A DNA stretch of 59,338 bases from Chromatiales bacterium (GTDB lineage: Bacteria; Pseudomonadota; Gammaproteobacteria; JAHELT01), in the NCBI GenBank assembly GCA_024644045.1, contig JAHELT010000010.1:1-59338 (forward strand), read 5' to 3'. Position numbers and translations under genes: made by a program. The notes below the pieces were generated by a model. That model was given only the letters and a program-made list of their open reading frames with translations, ran no database searches and had not been told where the DNA came from. Below are positions 32,223 through 40,524 of the stretch, one piece after another (within the stretch, counting starts at the first letter, position 1; each line of letters opens with the position of its first letter).

Positions 32223-32347
32223 AGCCAGTCGGCCAGCCGCGTGGTTCGGCGCGAGGCCAGACTGCGGATCGCTGCGCAGGCCGACCGGCGGCCCGGCAAC
32301 CGGGGCCAGCAGCATTCTCCAGCGCTGAACGGCAGGGCAGGCGCCGC

Positions 32348-33385
32348 TCACGCCAGCGCCGGGATCACTTCACTGCAGAACAGCTCAAGCGATCGCTTCT
32401 GCTCTTTGCGGCCGAGTCCCATGGTAGCGTAGTAGGTGAACTGATCGACGCCCAGGGCCACGTAGGCCTGCAGTTTCTCGATGACCTGCCCGGGCGTCCC
32501 GAACATCAGGTTGTCGTGCAGCATGCGCGGATCGTACTCGTCGCGGTTGGCGATCGAGTCGAGGTCGACCGGAGCCGGGAAACCGTTGCCGACGTCGCCC
32601 AGGTTCTTGAACAGGTTCTCGAAACGCGCCAGCTGCCCCTGCGCGGCGCGCACCGGCACTTCCCAGTCGTCGGGCCGTTCGTACACGCAGGTGTGGCGCA
32701 TCATCGCAAAGATCGGGCGCGCGCAGCCGGGGTTGTCCGCCAGCGCGGTATCCAGCCGCTCCCGGTACGCCTCGGCCTCGGACATCCCCCGGGTCAGCGG
32801 CCACGACATGATGTTGCAGCCGTTTTTCACGGCGTAGTCGTAGGTGATGGGAGCGCGCGCCGCGACCCAGATCGGCGGGTGCGGTTTCTGCAACGGCTTC
32901 GGCACGGAGGTGGCGGCGGGAAACGACCAGTACTCACCGTCGTGCGCATAGTCCCCGGCCCACAACGCTTTCACGGCCGGCAGCATCTCCTGCATGTAAC
33001 GCCAGCCGTCGCTCTGCTTGAGCCCGGGATGCATGCGATCGAACTCGCGCTGATAGGCGCCGGAGCCGATGCCGAACTCCAGGCGCCCGCCGCTGTAGAG
33101 GTCGAGCAGGGCCGCCTCGCCGGCGACGTTGATCGGGTGCCAGTAGGGGGCCACCACCACGGCGGTGCCGAGACGGATGCTCGAGGTGTGCGCCGCCCAC
33201 CAGGTCAGAATCTGGAACGGGTTCGGCGCGATCGTCATCTCGAGGGCATGATGCTCCGCGGCCCAGACAATATTGAAACCGCCGCGCTCGGCCATCTGCA
33301 CCACTTCCAGCGTATGGCGCTCGACCTCGCGCATGTCCTCGGCGGCGCTGCTGCGCTCCATATTGATGGCGAGTTGGAACTTCAT
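32348..33385 (-). CDS. LLM-class flavin-dependent oxidoreductase
   Basis: 345-residue bacterial-luciferase-like monooxygenase fold (TIM barrel, uses reduced flavin). Diagnostic segments are GGFNIVWAAEHHALEM, RLGTAVVVAPYWHPINVAGE, LYSGGRLEFGIGSGAYQREF and PIWVAARAPITYDYAVKNG. The length is normal. The substrate is not deducible. The stop overlaps a GTG of the frame carrying the NTF2-like remnant; NTF2-like proteins are frequent neighbours of LLM enzymes, which supports the idea that a partner gene was lost. It is divergent from pgi. Confidence 0.9.
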   Translation of the reverse strand: MKFQLAINMERSSAAEDMREVERHTLEVVQMAERGGFNIVWAAEHHALEMTIAPNPFQILTWWAAHTSSIRLGTAVVVAPYWHPINVAGEAALLDLYSGGRLEFGIGSGAYQREFDRMHPGLKQSDGWRYMQEMLPAVKALWAGDYAHDGEYWSFPAATSVPKPLQKPHPPIWVAARAPITYDYAVKNGCNIMSWPLTRGMSEAEAYRERLDTALADNPGCARPIFAMMRHTCVYERPDDWEVPVRAAQGQLARFENLFKNLGDVGNGFPAPVDLDSIANRDEYDPRMLHDNLMFGTPGQVIEKLQAYVALGVDQFTYYATMGLGRKEQKRSLELFCSEVIPALA

Positions 33386-33568
33386 TCGATCGACTCCAGG
33401 GCAGCTTCACACGGCAGCGCGGTTCACACGTCAAGACGGGGCCGCACCACAGCTTACCCAATTTCCGCGGGCCGTGGCAGCCGCAGGGCAACGGAACCGC
33501 GACCGGTGTAGCGGCAGCACGCCCGTGCTATCGTTGTCGCAGACCGGTTTGAGAGCCCTTGACAGACG

Positions 33569-35200
33569 ATGCATAACCCCGCCACCCGGCGCGCATGGCA
33601 GGCGCTGACGACGCACGCCGAGGAGCTGCGCGGCGCGCATCTGCGCGAGCTGTTTGCCGGCGACAAGCAGCGATTTGCCAGGTTCTCCCTGCGCGACGGC
33701 GACCTGTTGCTGGACTTCTCCAAGCAGCGCATCACACAGCGTACGCTGCCGCTGCTGCTGGAACTCGCGCGGGCGGCCGAGGTGGAAACCTGGCGCGAGC
33801 GCATGTTCTCGGGCGAGCCGATCAATACCACGGAAAGGCGCGCCGCCCTGCACGTCGCTCTGCGCCAGCGCGGCGCGTCGCCCGACCTGGTTGGCGGCAG
33901 CGAAGTGATGGCGGACGTCAAACGCGTGCTGGAGCGCATGCGCGAGTTCGTAACCCGTGTACACGATGGCGAGGAGACGGGTTACTCGGGAAAACCGGTC
34001 CGCGCGGTGGTCAACCTGGGCATTGGCGGCTCGACCCTGGGTCCGGAAACGGCGCACGCGGCCCTGGCGCCGTTCCGTCGCGAGGACCTGCGCGTGTTTT
34101 TCGTCGCCAATGTCGACAGCGATGATCTGAGCGAGTGCCTCGCGGACCTGGATCCACAGACTACCCTGTTCATCGTCGCCTCGAAATCGTTCACCACGCA
34201 GGAAACCATGGCCAATGCGCGGGCGGCGCGCGACTGGATCATCGCGGCGGCCGGCAGCGAGTCGGCGGTGGCAAAGCACTTCGTGGCGTTATCCACCAAC
34301 CGCGAGGCGGTCGTGGAGTTCGGCATCGATCCCGGTCGCATGTTCGAGTTCTGGGACTGGGTAGGCGGACGGTTCTCGCTGTGGTCGGCCATCGGTCTGT
34401 CGGTCGCGCTGGCCGTCGGCATGCAGAACTTCGATGAGCTGCTCGACGGCGCACACGCGATGGACGTGCATTTCCATGCAGCACCGCTGTCGACCAACCT
34501 TCCGGTGGTGCTGGCGCTGCTCGGAATCTGGAACAGCAACTTCCTGGGGGCGCCCACCTATGCCGCCATCCCCTACTCACACCGCCTGCGCTTCCTGCCG
34601 GCGTTCCTGCAGCAGCTGGAGATGGAGAGCAACGGCAAATCGGTAACCCGCGACGGCCAGCCGGTCGACGCTACCACCGCGCCCGTAGTCTGGGGCGAGC
34701 CCGGCACCAACGCACAGCACAGTTTTTTCCAGCTGCTGCACCAGGGCGGGCGGCTGATACCGGTGGATTTCATCGGCGTGGTCAACGGCGAACGCCCCGG
34801 CGGGCGCCAGCGTCTGCTGCTGGCGAACCTGGTGGCGCAGAGCGCCGCGCTGATGCGCGGGCAGGACACCGAAGAAGCGGAACGCGCCTGCCGCGCGGCG
34901 GGATTTTCGGATGCAGAAGCAGCCCGGCTCGCACCGCACCGGACGTATCCGGGCAATCAGCCCAGCAACACCCTGCTCTTGAACCGGCTCACGCCCTGCA
35001 CGCTGGGGAAGTTGCTGGCGCTGTACGAGCACAAGACGTTCGTGCAGGGCATCGTGTGGGGTATCAACTCATTCGATCAATGGGGCGTCGAGCTCGGCAA
35101 GCAGCTCGCCGGACAGATCCTGGACGACGAGACGGCTCTCGAGGACGCTTCCTCAAAGGGGCTGCTCGCTCAGGTCCGGGCGTGGCGTGATTCCGGCTGA
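33569..35200 (+). CDS. pgi: Glucose-6-phosphate isomerase
   Basis: 543-residue cytoplasmic isomerase interconverting glucose 6-phosphate and fructose 6-phosphate. Both family signatures are present: VGGRFSLWSAIGLSVAL and, near the C-terminus, YEHKTFVQGIVWGINSFDQW with catalytic Lys and His positions. Phosphate-binding ASKSFTTQETMANA and GNQPSNTL are also there. The length is the standard 540-550. It is a single gene between a divergent flavoenzyme and a convergent DUF2845 gene; no other sugar-phosphate genes are adjacent. Confidence 0.97.
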   Translation: MHNPATRRAWQALTTHAEELRGAHLRELFAGDKQRFARFSLRDGDLLLDFSKQRITQRTLPLLLELARAAEVETWRERMFSGEPINTTERRAALHVALRQRGASPDLVGGSEVMADVKRVLERMREFVTRVHDGEETGYSGKPVRAVVNLGIGGSTLGPETAHAALAPFRREDLRVFFVANVDSDDLSECLADLDPQTTLFIVASKSFTTQETMANARAARDWIIAAAGSESAVAKHFVALSTNREAVVEFGIDPGRMFEFWDWVGGRFSLWSAIGLSVALAVGMQNFDELLDGAHAMDVHFHAAPLSTNLPVVLALLGIWNSNFLGAPTYAAIPYSHRLRFLPAFLQQLEMESNGKSVTRDGQPVDATTAPVVWGEPGTNAQHSFFQLLHQGGRLIPVDFIGVVNGERPGGRQRLLLANLVAQSAALMRGQDTEEAERACRAAGFSDAEAARLAPHRTYPGNQPSNTLLLNRLTPCTLGKLLALYEHKTFVQGIVWGINSFDQWGVELGKQLAGQILDDETALEDASSKGLLAQVRAWRDSG

Positions 35201-35212
35201 CAGCCGCCGGGC

Positions 35213-35575
35213 TCAGTACCCGTAGTCCAGGCTGATGATGCGCACGACCCGGCCACCGGCGAACTGCACCAGGCGCATGAAGCGGCGCGGTCCGAAATTG
35301 TACGTCCACTCTTCGATCTCCGCAGCGAGCAGCCGATGGCCGTACAGACCGTGCGCATGATGCGGGAGGCGGATAGGGTGGTGATGCAGGCGGGTCTCCA
35401 CCAGCGCGGGGTGGCCGCACTTGCTCAATACCTCGATCTTGTGGTCGCCGCTTGTGACCAGCCGGCTGCCGCAGCGCATGGCCGCGTGCGCAGGTGCACT
35501 GAGCAACGCAGCGACGATCATGGCAATGCTCAGCCACAGCATGGCGCAGGCGGGTTTTGAGCAGCGGATCGTCAT
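35213..35575 (-). CDS. DUF2845 exported protein
   Basis: 120-residue protein with a signal peptide (MTIRCSKPACAMLWLSIAMI ending APAHA) and a short mature domain of the DUF2845 type: MRCGSRLVTSGDHKIEVLSK then CGHP, and EEWTYNFGPRRFMRLVQFAG, ending ISLDYGY. The two mature Cys (in RCGS and KCGHP) are conserved in the family and could be disulfide-bonded. The role is unknown. ATG 35575 is chosen at the signal peptide; the frame is open to 35641. Confidence 0.85.
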   Translation of the reverse strand: MTIRCSKPACAMLWLSIAMIVAALLSAPAHAAMRCGSRLVTSGDHKIEVLSKCGHPALVETRLHHHPIRLPHHAHGLYGHRLLAAEIEEWTYNFGPRRFMRLVQFAGGRVVRIISLDYGY

Positions 35576-35746
35576 CGGTTCAGTGGTCTCGCGGGCCAAG
35601 TTTGCGCGGGCGATGCTTAACGCATTCTGAACAACCTTCAAACATTAGACTACACCGATCGAGATAATCCATCAGCGAGCGGTGTTCACGGATCCGCGCG
35701 TGCGGTGGCACGCCCGAGCCGCAGTACGAACCACGGGAACAGACAG

Positions 35747-36262
35747 ATGAACACCCACACCATTGCCGGCGGCGGGCAGCTGCGGCTCAGGGTCGCCGAG
35801 GCGTCGGACATCGATACGATCCTTGCGCTCATCCACGAACTGGCCGACTACGAGCGGCTGGCGCACGAAGTCAAAGCAGACGCCGATGCGCTTCGCGACA
35901 CGCTGTTCGGTGATCGCCGCTACGCCGAAGTGCTGATCGCCGAGTGCGCGTCGCAGCCGGCTGGATTTGCATTGTTCTTCCACAACTACTCGACGTTCCT
36001 GGCACGCCCGGGCCTGTACCTGGAAGACCTGTACGTCAGGCCGGCGTTTCGGGGTCAGGGCATCGGCGGCCGGCTGCTGGCTCACGTGGGTGCGCTGGCG
36101 GTGCGGCGCGGCTGCGGGCGCCTGGAGTTCTCGGTGCTCGACTGGAACGCCCCGGCGATTGAGGTCTACCGGGCGCTCGGCGCGCAGCCGCTCGACGACT
36201 GGACGACGTTCCGCTTCACCGGCCCGGCGCTGCAAACGCTGGCGACGCGGTATGAGACGTGA
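35747..36262 (+). CDS. GNAT-family N-acetyltransferase (diamine acetyltransferase-like)
   Basis: 171-residue acetyl-CoA-dependent acetyltransferase. The N-terminal RLRVAEASDIDTILALIHEL and ADYERLAHEV resemble spermidine/spermine N1-acetyltransferase relatives. The acetyl-CoA loop is LYVRPAFRGQGIGGRLL, followed by RLEFSVLDWNAPAIEVYRAL (motif B with the usual Asn). The start at ATG 35747 has GGGAACAGACAG upstream; the frame is open to 35705. A polyamine or other primary amine substrate is inferred from similarity only. Confidence 0.9.
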   Translation: MNTHTIAGGGQLRLRVAEASDIDTILALIHELADYERLAHEVKADADALRDTLFGDRRYAEVLIAECASQPAGFALFFHNYSTFLARPGLYLEDLYVRPAFRGQGIGGRLLAHVGALAVRRGCGRLEFSVLDWNAPAIEVYRALGAQPLDDWTTFRFTGPALQTLATRYET

Positions 36263-36274
36263 CGTGCACGGAAA

Positions 36275-36299
36275 CCGGGATAGAGTTACTCAATCCCGG
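36275..36299. repeat. 25-bp near-perfect palindrome between convergent genes
   Basis: CCGGGATAGAGT at 36275-36286, a single central T, and ACTCAATCCCGG at 36288-36299 pair at 11 of 12 positions. It lies 12 bases after the acetyltransferase stop and about 55 before the end of the convergent small gene. As RNA it would be a hairpin, but no T-run follows, so an intrinsic terminator is not clearly supported. Confidence 0.5.
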
Positions 36300-36352
36300 G
36301 GCCAAGGGACACGCCTGGCCTTGTCTGACGGCGCACCTACCGGTGCAGCCGG

Positions 36353-36553
36353 TTACGCTGCCAAAGCGATATCCACCCGCTTCGCGACGGACGGCGTCCG
36401 GTCGGACTCCTTGTGTAAGCGGTAGTGCATTGTTCGCCCGCGCTGTTCCGGCCCGGAGTAGGCCTGATCAAAGGCTTTCTGGGCGGCACGAAACTCCGGC
36501 GTCGCATCGCAGTAGCGTGCAACGATCAGCCATTCTTCGATGTTATCGTTCAT
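36353..36553 (-). CDS. Small protein of unknown function (66 residues)
   Basis: MNDNIEEWLIVARYCDATPE begins a 66-residue, charged, probably helical protein without signal peptide or membrane segment. ATG 36553 is preceded by GAGGTGG at good spacing, which together with regular codon use supports a real gene. The middle (FRAAQKAFDQAYSGPEQ) is amphipathic. I do not recognise a family. It converges with the acetyltransferase gene across a palindrome. Confidence 0.6.
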   Translation of the reverse strand: MNDNIEEWLIVARYCDATPEFRAAQKAFDQAYSGPEQRGRTMHYRLHKESDRTPSVAKRVDIALAA

Positions 36554-37155
36554 TTTCCACCTCGGTTCCATCATACAAATTGAGCACGCTCTGGCGTCGC
36601 GCTTCGGGTTTGCTGGAACTCCGATAGTGGCGGCGAGACCAGGCAGGAAATGCAACCCACGTCACACAACTGCGATAAACAACGTAAAAAAGCCATGTGT
36701 TTGTGTTGCTTCCGCACCCGACCGGGTGAATGCTGCGACGCAGCATAAAGAGGACCGATTCAGTCGAGCACAGGTACCGGGGGCAAGTCTACGTTTGCGC
36801 ATATCGTTGATTCGTGGCCGAAGGCTGTCTGTCACCAGGTCCGGCGGGGTTCGTACCAGGATAATGGGGAAAAGCGTAGATCTGGACCTTCGGTCGTTGC
36901 CGGTCCGCCCAAAACTGCTCGCAGCGCACAGCTCAGCGTCGGCTCCCCCAGCCGCGTGCCGTCGCTCGGGATCACCCGCTCGCGCTGCGCGATGTTGGTA
37001 CCCTCAACTGCAAGTACACGGGTTCCCATGGACGAAGGTCTCATCGATCGGGATGACCAGGATGTTGTCCGCGGAACCCCTTGTACCCCTGATGAGAGAT
37101 CCGTCTCGAGTTTGTACCCACATCGGTCATTCGTGCTGGCGCACGGGCTGGGTGG
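36554..37155. other. 600-base stretch without a supported gene, boundary of the A+T-richer patch
   Basis: No open frame here has a convincing start, domain or codon pattern. A 71-codon minus frame at 36832-37044 (with AVEGTNIAQRERVIPSDGTR) might be a decayed gene piece but was not recognised. A perfect 8-bp palindrome with a central A, ATGCTGCG-A-CGCAGCAT, lies at 36730-36746. Base composition becomes A+T-richer towards 37150. This looks like a scar or junction next to the glycan genes. Confidence 0.5.
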
Positions 37156-37908
37156 TCATACTCCTGTGATCTTTTCAGCGTAGATCCAGTCATCTGCCCA
37201 ACCGATACCGTGGTTGAATCCTTTGAGCGCGTAACCACATTCTTCAAGCTTTCTGGTTACAATATCTCTTGACCGATACCACTCTCCCTCACCGTTCTCG
37301 GCGCGGAAATCATGACAGGAGATTATGAAACGCTCGATGATATCGAAATCTGTAATGGCCGCGATGACGTCTTTTTCCGCACCTTCAATATTCATTTTGA
37401 ACAGATCAATCCGGCTGATATCATAGCGTGCTATGAACTTCTCCCATTTGATTGTCGGTATGTCTATGTAGGCCGCTGGTGTTTCACCCACTGCGGCATA
37501 GGATCGCTGACTGACAAACTTCACTGTTTCCTCGTCAGTAATAACGTACGGTGACGCAACAAACTCTTCACCGGCATCGTGAAAAGTATTCGCTAAGCAC
37601 TCATAGATAACCGGCTGGGCTTCAACTCCGATGTAACGAAAACCTTTGGCATGTTTTGACAGATATATCGCTTCTTCCCCATAACCTGCTCCAAGGTCAA
37701 GCACCACGTCGCCAGCTTGCGGCATGTAGTAGTGGAACACGAGATTCCTGCAATTCCAGATATTCGATTTCTCTTCGAGAAAGTGCCGTGGATAACGGAT
37801 ATAGATGTTTTTCCCGAATCGTTTGTACTTGTAGAAACCTGTCCTCTTGTCAAATTCGACTTTTGTCGCCCAGTCAATTCGTTTTCCAATGCTCTTTAAC
37901 AAACCCAT
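37156..37908 (-). CDS. FkbM-family methyltransferase
   Basis: 250-residue S-adenosylmethionine-dependent methyltransferase of the FkbM family. Motif I is DVVLDLGAGYGEEAIYLSK, preceded by LVFHYYMPQAG, and the FkbM-typical IDLFKMNIEGAEKDVI follows. Such enzymes often O-methylate sugars of surface glycans or secondary metabolites. The start at ATG 37908 (MGLLKSIGKRIDW) is chosen; the frame is open to 37929. A+T content is clearly above that of the housekeeping genes around it. It is divergent from an O-antigen ligase/polymerase, so a role in modifying a surface polysaccharide is a reasonable inference. Confidence 0.87.
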   Translation of the reverse strand: MGLLKSIGKRIDWATKVEFDKRTGFYKYKRFGKNIYIRYPRHFLEEKSNIWNCRNLVFHYYMPQAGDVVLDLGAGYGEEAIYLSKHAKGFRYIGVEAQPVIYECLANTFHDAGEEFVASPYVITDEETVKFVSQRSYAAVGETPAAYIDIPTIKWEKFIARYDISRIDLFKMNIEGAEKDVIAAITDFDIIERFIISCHDFRAENGEGEWYRSRDIVTRKLEECGYALKGFNHGIGWADDWIYAEKITGV

Positions 37909-38021
37909 GACTATGTATCCTGAAGACATCGGCGTATCGCGATCTACCAGGGAAGCAAAGTGTCTGGCTTTTTCCTTTAACCTCTGCAGTCACTAGCATA
38001 CTTTTTGATGGACACGCACTG

Positions 38022-39353
38022 ATGTTGGCGAAGTCGAAACTCCTTTACGATCGAGTAAGGCAGCCTACCCATACGGAAACTTTCGTAGCTCTGGCAATCC
38101 TACTTTTTCCCGTGTTGTCGCTCATTGTCCGGCATTGGCTCAGTGGCATCTATTCACTGCTGGCATTGTTGGCTTTGTTCGTGGTTTTCAGAAGATCACA
38201 CCGACTCTATTCGGAGGAAAAGATTCTTCTCGGATTATTCGCGCTGTTACTACTGAGCTTCATGCTTTCTGCAAGTCTGAACGAATGGAGTGACAACTCG
38301 ATCCGAAGATTAAGTAATGTGCTGAAATATATCGTATTCTTCCCGTTGTATCTATTGATACGTCAGAATAAGGACCTAACCGGCTTGTTGTTTACAGGTA
38401 TCGCAGTCGGCGGTGCCGTTCTGGGATTACAGGCGATTGTTGACGTATTCTACTCAGGCCTGGAGCAGGGATGGGGTATCTATGGCCCGATCGTTTTCGG
38501 CGATTTGTCGGTACTTTTTTTCTCCATAACTCTGATACTTCTGTTCTTCAAAGCCGATGTTTCCATTACAACAATCCTGTATGTTGTTTCTCTTATACTT
38601 TCGGCATTGGCGATCGCTTTGGCCGCCTCGAGAAACGCCTGGATCGCTTGTTTGTTTTCCGTGCTGGCAATTCCATTGCTTTGTTTCAAATTCATGAAGT
38701 ACCGAAGGGCGATCATGGTGATCATACCGCTACTGCTCGTTTCCGCTTCGGCTTCTTTCTTTACAGATTCCATGCACCAACGACTGGACCGGGCGCTTTC
38801 CGAGTTCACGTCATACGTCACTCAAGGAGCTCCCAAGAACGTTCCTATAATGTCCAACTCCGTTGGTTTCCGCTTGGAACAGTGGAGAGTTGCCTTGCAT
38901 ATTACGCATGATGCGTTGTTTTTTGGTTACGGCGGAGGAAATGCTGGGAAACACGTCAAACGTTACGCTGAGAAAGGCCTGGCGCATCCTGACCTCATTA
39001 ACCCAGATACTGAAAAAGGGATAGGTGGGCTGCACAGCACTTACTTTGAAACACTTATTACCGAAGGCGTGGTTGGGCTGGTTATCATGATGCTATTCCT
39101 GCTTTACCCGCTTTACGTATTTGCTAAGGCCAGAAGTTTCAATCCGTTGATATCCACGGTAGGTGTTCTATTCATCACGAACTATATGATTTTCGGCATC
39201 TCTGAGAATCCTTTCATACATGACAATTTCACTTCGGTGTATTTGATACTGCTTTCTGTGCTTTTCTCGGAACTGGTAAGAGAAAAGCACCAAAGAGACG
39301 TGCGTGTAACGGCCGCAACCGAAAGCGACGAACTGCTGCAACAAGGTACGTGA
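38022..39353 (+). CDS. O-antigen ligase/polymerase family membrane protein (WaaL/Wzy_C)
   Basis: 443-residue inner-membrane protein with about eleven hydrophobic segments. The large periplasmic loop between residues about 235 and 345 carries the Wzy_C-type features SVGFRLEQWRVAL, FFGYGGGNAGKH and LHSTYFETLITEGVVGL. These fit an enzyme that joins a lipid-linked polysaccharide to lipid A core or polymerises repeat units; sequence alone does not separate ligase from polymerase. Codon use and base composition are A+T-richer than the rest of the window, a sign of transfer. It is divergent from the FkbM gene across 113 bases; no glycosyltransferases are adjacent. Confidence 0.88.
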   Translation: MLAKSKLLYDRVRQPTHTETFVALAILLFPVLSLIVRHWLSGIYSLLALLALFVVFRRSHRLYSEEKILLGLFALLLLSFMLSASLNEWSDNSIRRLSNVLKYIVFFPLYLLIRQNKDLTGLLFTGIAVGGAVLGLQAIVDVFYSGLEQGWGIYGPIVFGDLSVLFFSITLILLFFKADVSITTILYVVSLILSALAIALAASRNAWIACLFSVLAIPLLCFKFMKYRRAIMVIIPLLLVSASASFFTDSMHQRLDRALSEFTSYVTQGAPKNVPIMSNSVGFRLEQWRVALHITHDALFFGYGGGNAGKHVKRYAEKGLAHPDLINPDTEKGIGGLHSTYFETLITEGVVGLVIMMLFLLYPLYVFAKARSFNPLISTVGVLFITNYMIFGISENPFIHDNFTSVYLILLSVLFSELVREKHQRDVRVTAATESDELLQQGT

Positions 39354-39494
39354 CAGAACCAACCGCTCTCGGTGCCAGGTTCCAGAGGCCGGCAACTCTT
39401 CTTCTGACCCGTGTCAAGGCACCACCCCGGCCGCCATGAGCACAGCAGTGTGGTGTAATATGGTGTTTCACCAGCACACACCCGGGACACCTCG

Positions 39495-40511
39495 ATGCTA
39501 CCCACCACCATCGCCGGTAGTCTGCCCAAGCCCGCCTGGCTCGCCGAGCCGGAAAAGCTCTGGGCTGCTTGGCGTCTGACCGGTGACGAGCTGCGCCAGG
39601 CGCAGCGCGATGCGACGCTCGTGGTGCTGCATGAGCAGGAAGCCGCCGGGATCGACATCGTCAGTAACGGCGAACAGTTCCGGCAGCATTTCGTGCACGG
39701 TTTCCTGACCGGGATGGAGGGCGTCGATTTCAACAAACGTAAGCGCATCGGGATTCGCGACAACCGTTACGAGGCAGACTGCCCCACAGTGGTGGGTCCC
39801 GTGCGGCGGCGCGCACCGGTGCATGCGGAGGAAGTTGCCTTCACCCGCGCAAACACGCATCAGCGGCTGAAATTCACCATCCCCGGCCCCATGACCATCG
39901 TCGACACGCTGGCCGATGCGCACTATGGCGACCGGGCCGCCATGGCGATGGATTTCGCACTGGCCATCAATGCCGAGGCGCGCGAGCTCGAGGCGCTGGG
40001 CGTGGACGTGATCCAGCTGGACGAGCCGGCCTTCAATGTCTATCTCGACGAGGTGGCCGAATGGGGCATCGATGCGTTGCACCGGGCGATCGACGGCCTG
40101 CAGTGCAAGACCGCCGTGCACATCTGCTACGGCTACGGCATCGAAGAAAACTTGACCTGGAAGAAAACGCTGGGTGATGCGTGGCGGCAGTACGAGCGGA
40201 CCTTCCCGCTGCTGGCGGAAAGCCGGATCGATCAGGTGTCTCTGGAGTGCGCAGGCTCACGCGTGCCGCTGCCGGTGCTGGAGCTGCTACGCGGCAAGGA
40301 CATCATGGTCGGTGTAATCGACGTCGCGACTGAGCACGTCGAAACGCCTGAGGAAGTTGCAAACAACATCCGCGCTGCCATGCAGTACGTCGCCCCCGCA
40401 AACATCATCCCGTGCACCAACTGCGGAATGGTACCGCTCTCACGCGAAATCGCACGCGGCAAGCTCGAAGCGCTCGGCGCTGGCGCTGCGCTGGTACGTG
40501 CGGAGCTGTGA
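39495..40511 (+). CDS. mesD: MesD-like core methionine synthase
   Basis: 338-residue zinc enzyme corresponding to the C-terminal catalytic half of MetE. Zinc-site and homocysteine-site residues are visible: TAVHICYGYG (His and Cys), VSLECAGSRV (Glu) and IIPCTNCGMVPLSR (Cys). The N-terminus LPTTIAGSLPKPAWLAEPEK and GIDIVSNGEQFRQHFVHGFL resemble what I recall of MesD, a folate-independent methionine synthase of aerobic bacteria that needs a DUF1852 partner (MesX). No such partner is adjacent here. The methyl donor is not known from sequence. It is a single gene just after the A+T-richer patch. Confidence 0.82.
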   Translation: MLPTTIAGSLPKPAWLAEPEKLWAAWRLTGDELRQAQRDATLVVLHEQEAAGIDIVSNGEQFRQHFVHGFLTGMEGVDFNKRKRIGIRDNRYEADCPTVVGPVRRRAPVHAEEVAFTRANTHQRLKFTIPGPMTIVDTLADAHYGDRAAMAMDFALAINAEARELEALGVDVIQLDEPAFNVYLDEVAEWGIDALHRAIDGLQCKTAVHICYGYGIEENLTWKKTLGDAWRQYERTFPLLAESRIDQVSLECAGSRVPLPVLELLRGKDIMVGVIDVATEHVETPEEVANNIRAAMQYVAPANIIPCTNCGMVPLSREIARGKLEALGAGAALVRAEL

Positions 40512-40524
40512 TCGGTAATCGGGG

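Noticed and set aside
36832-37044. A 70-codon minus-strand frame in the gap before the FkbM gene.
   Set aside because: No family recognised, no ribosome site and no conserved motif; may be a decayed gene, but this cannot be supported.
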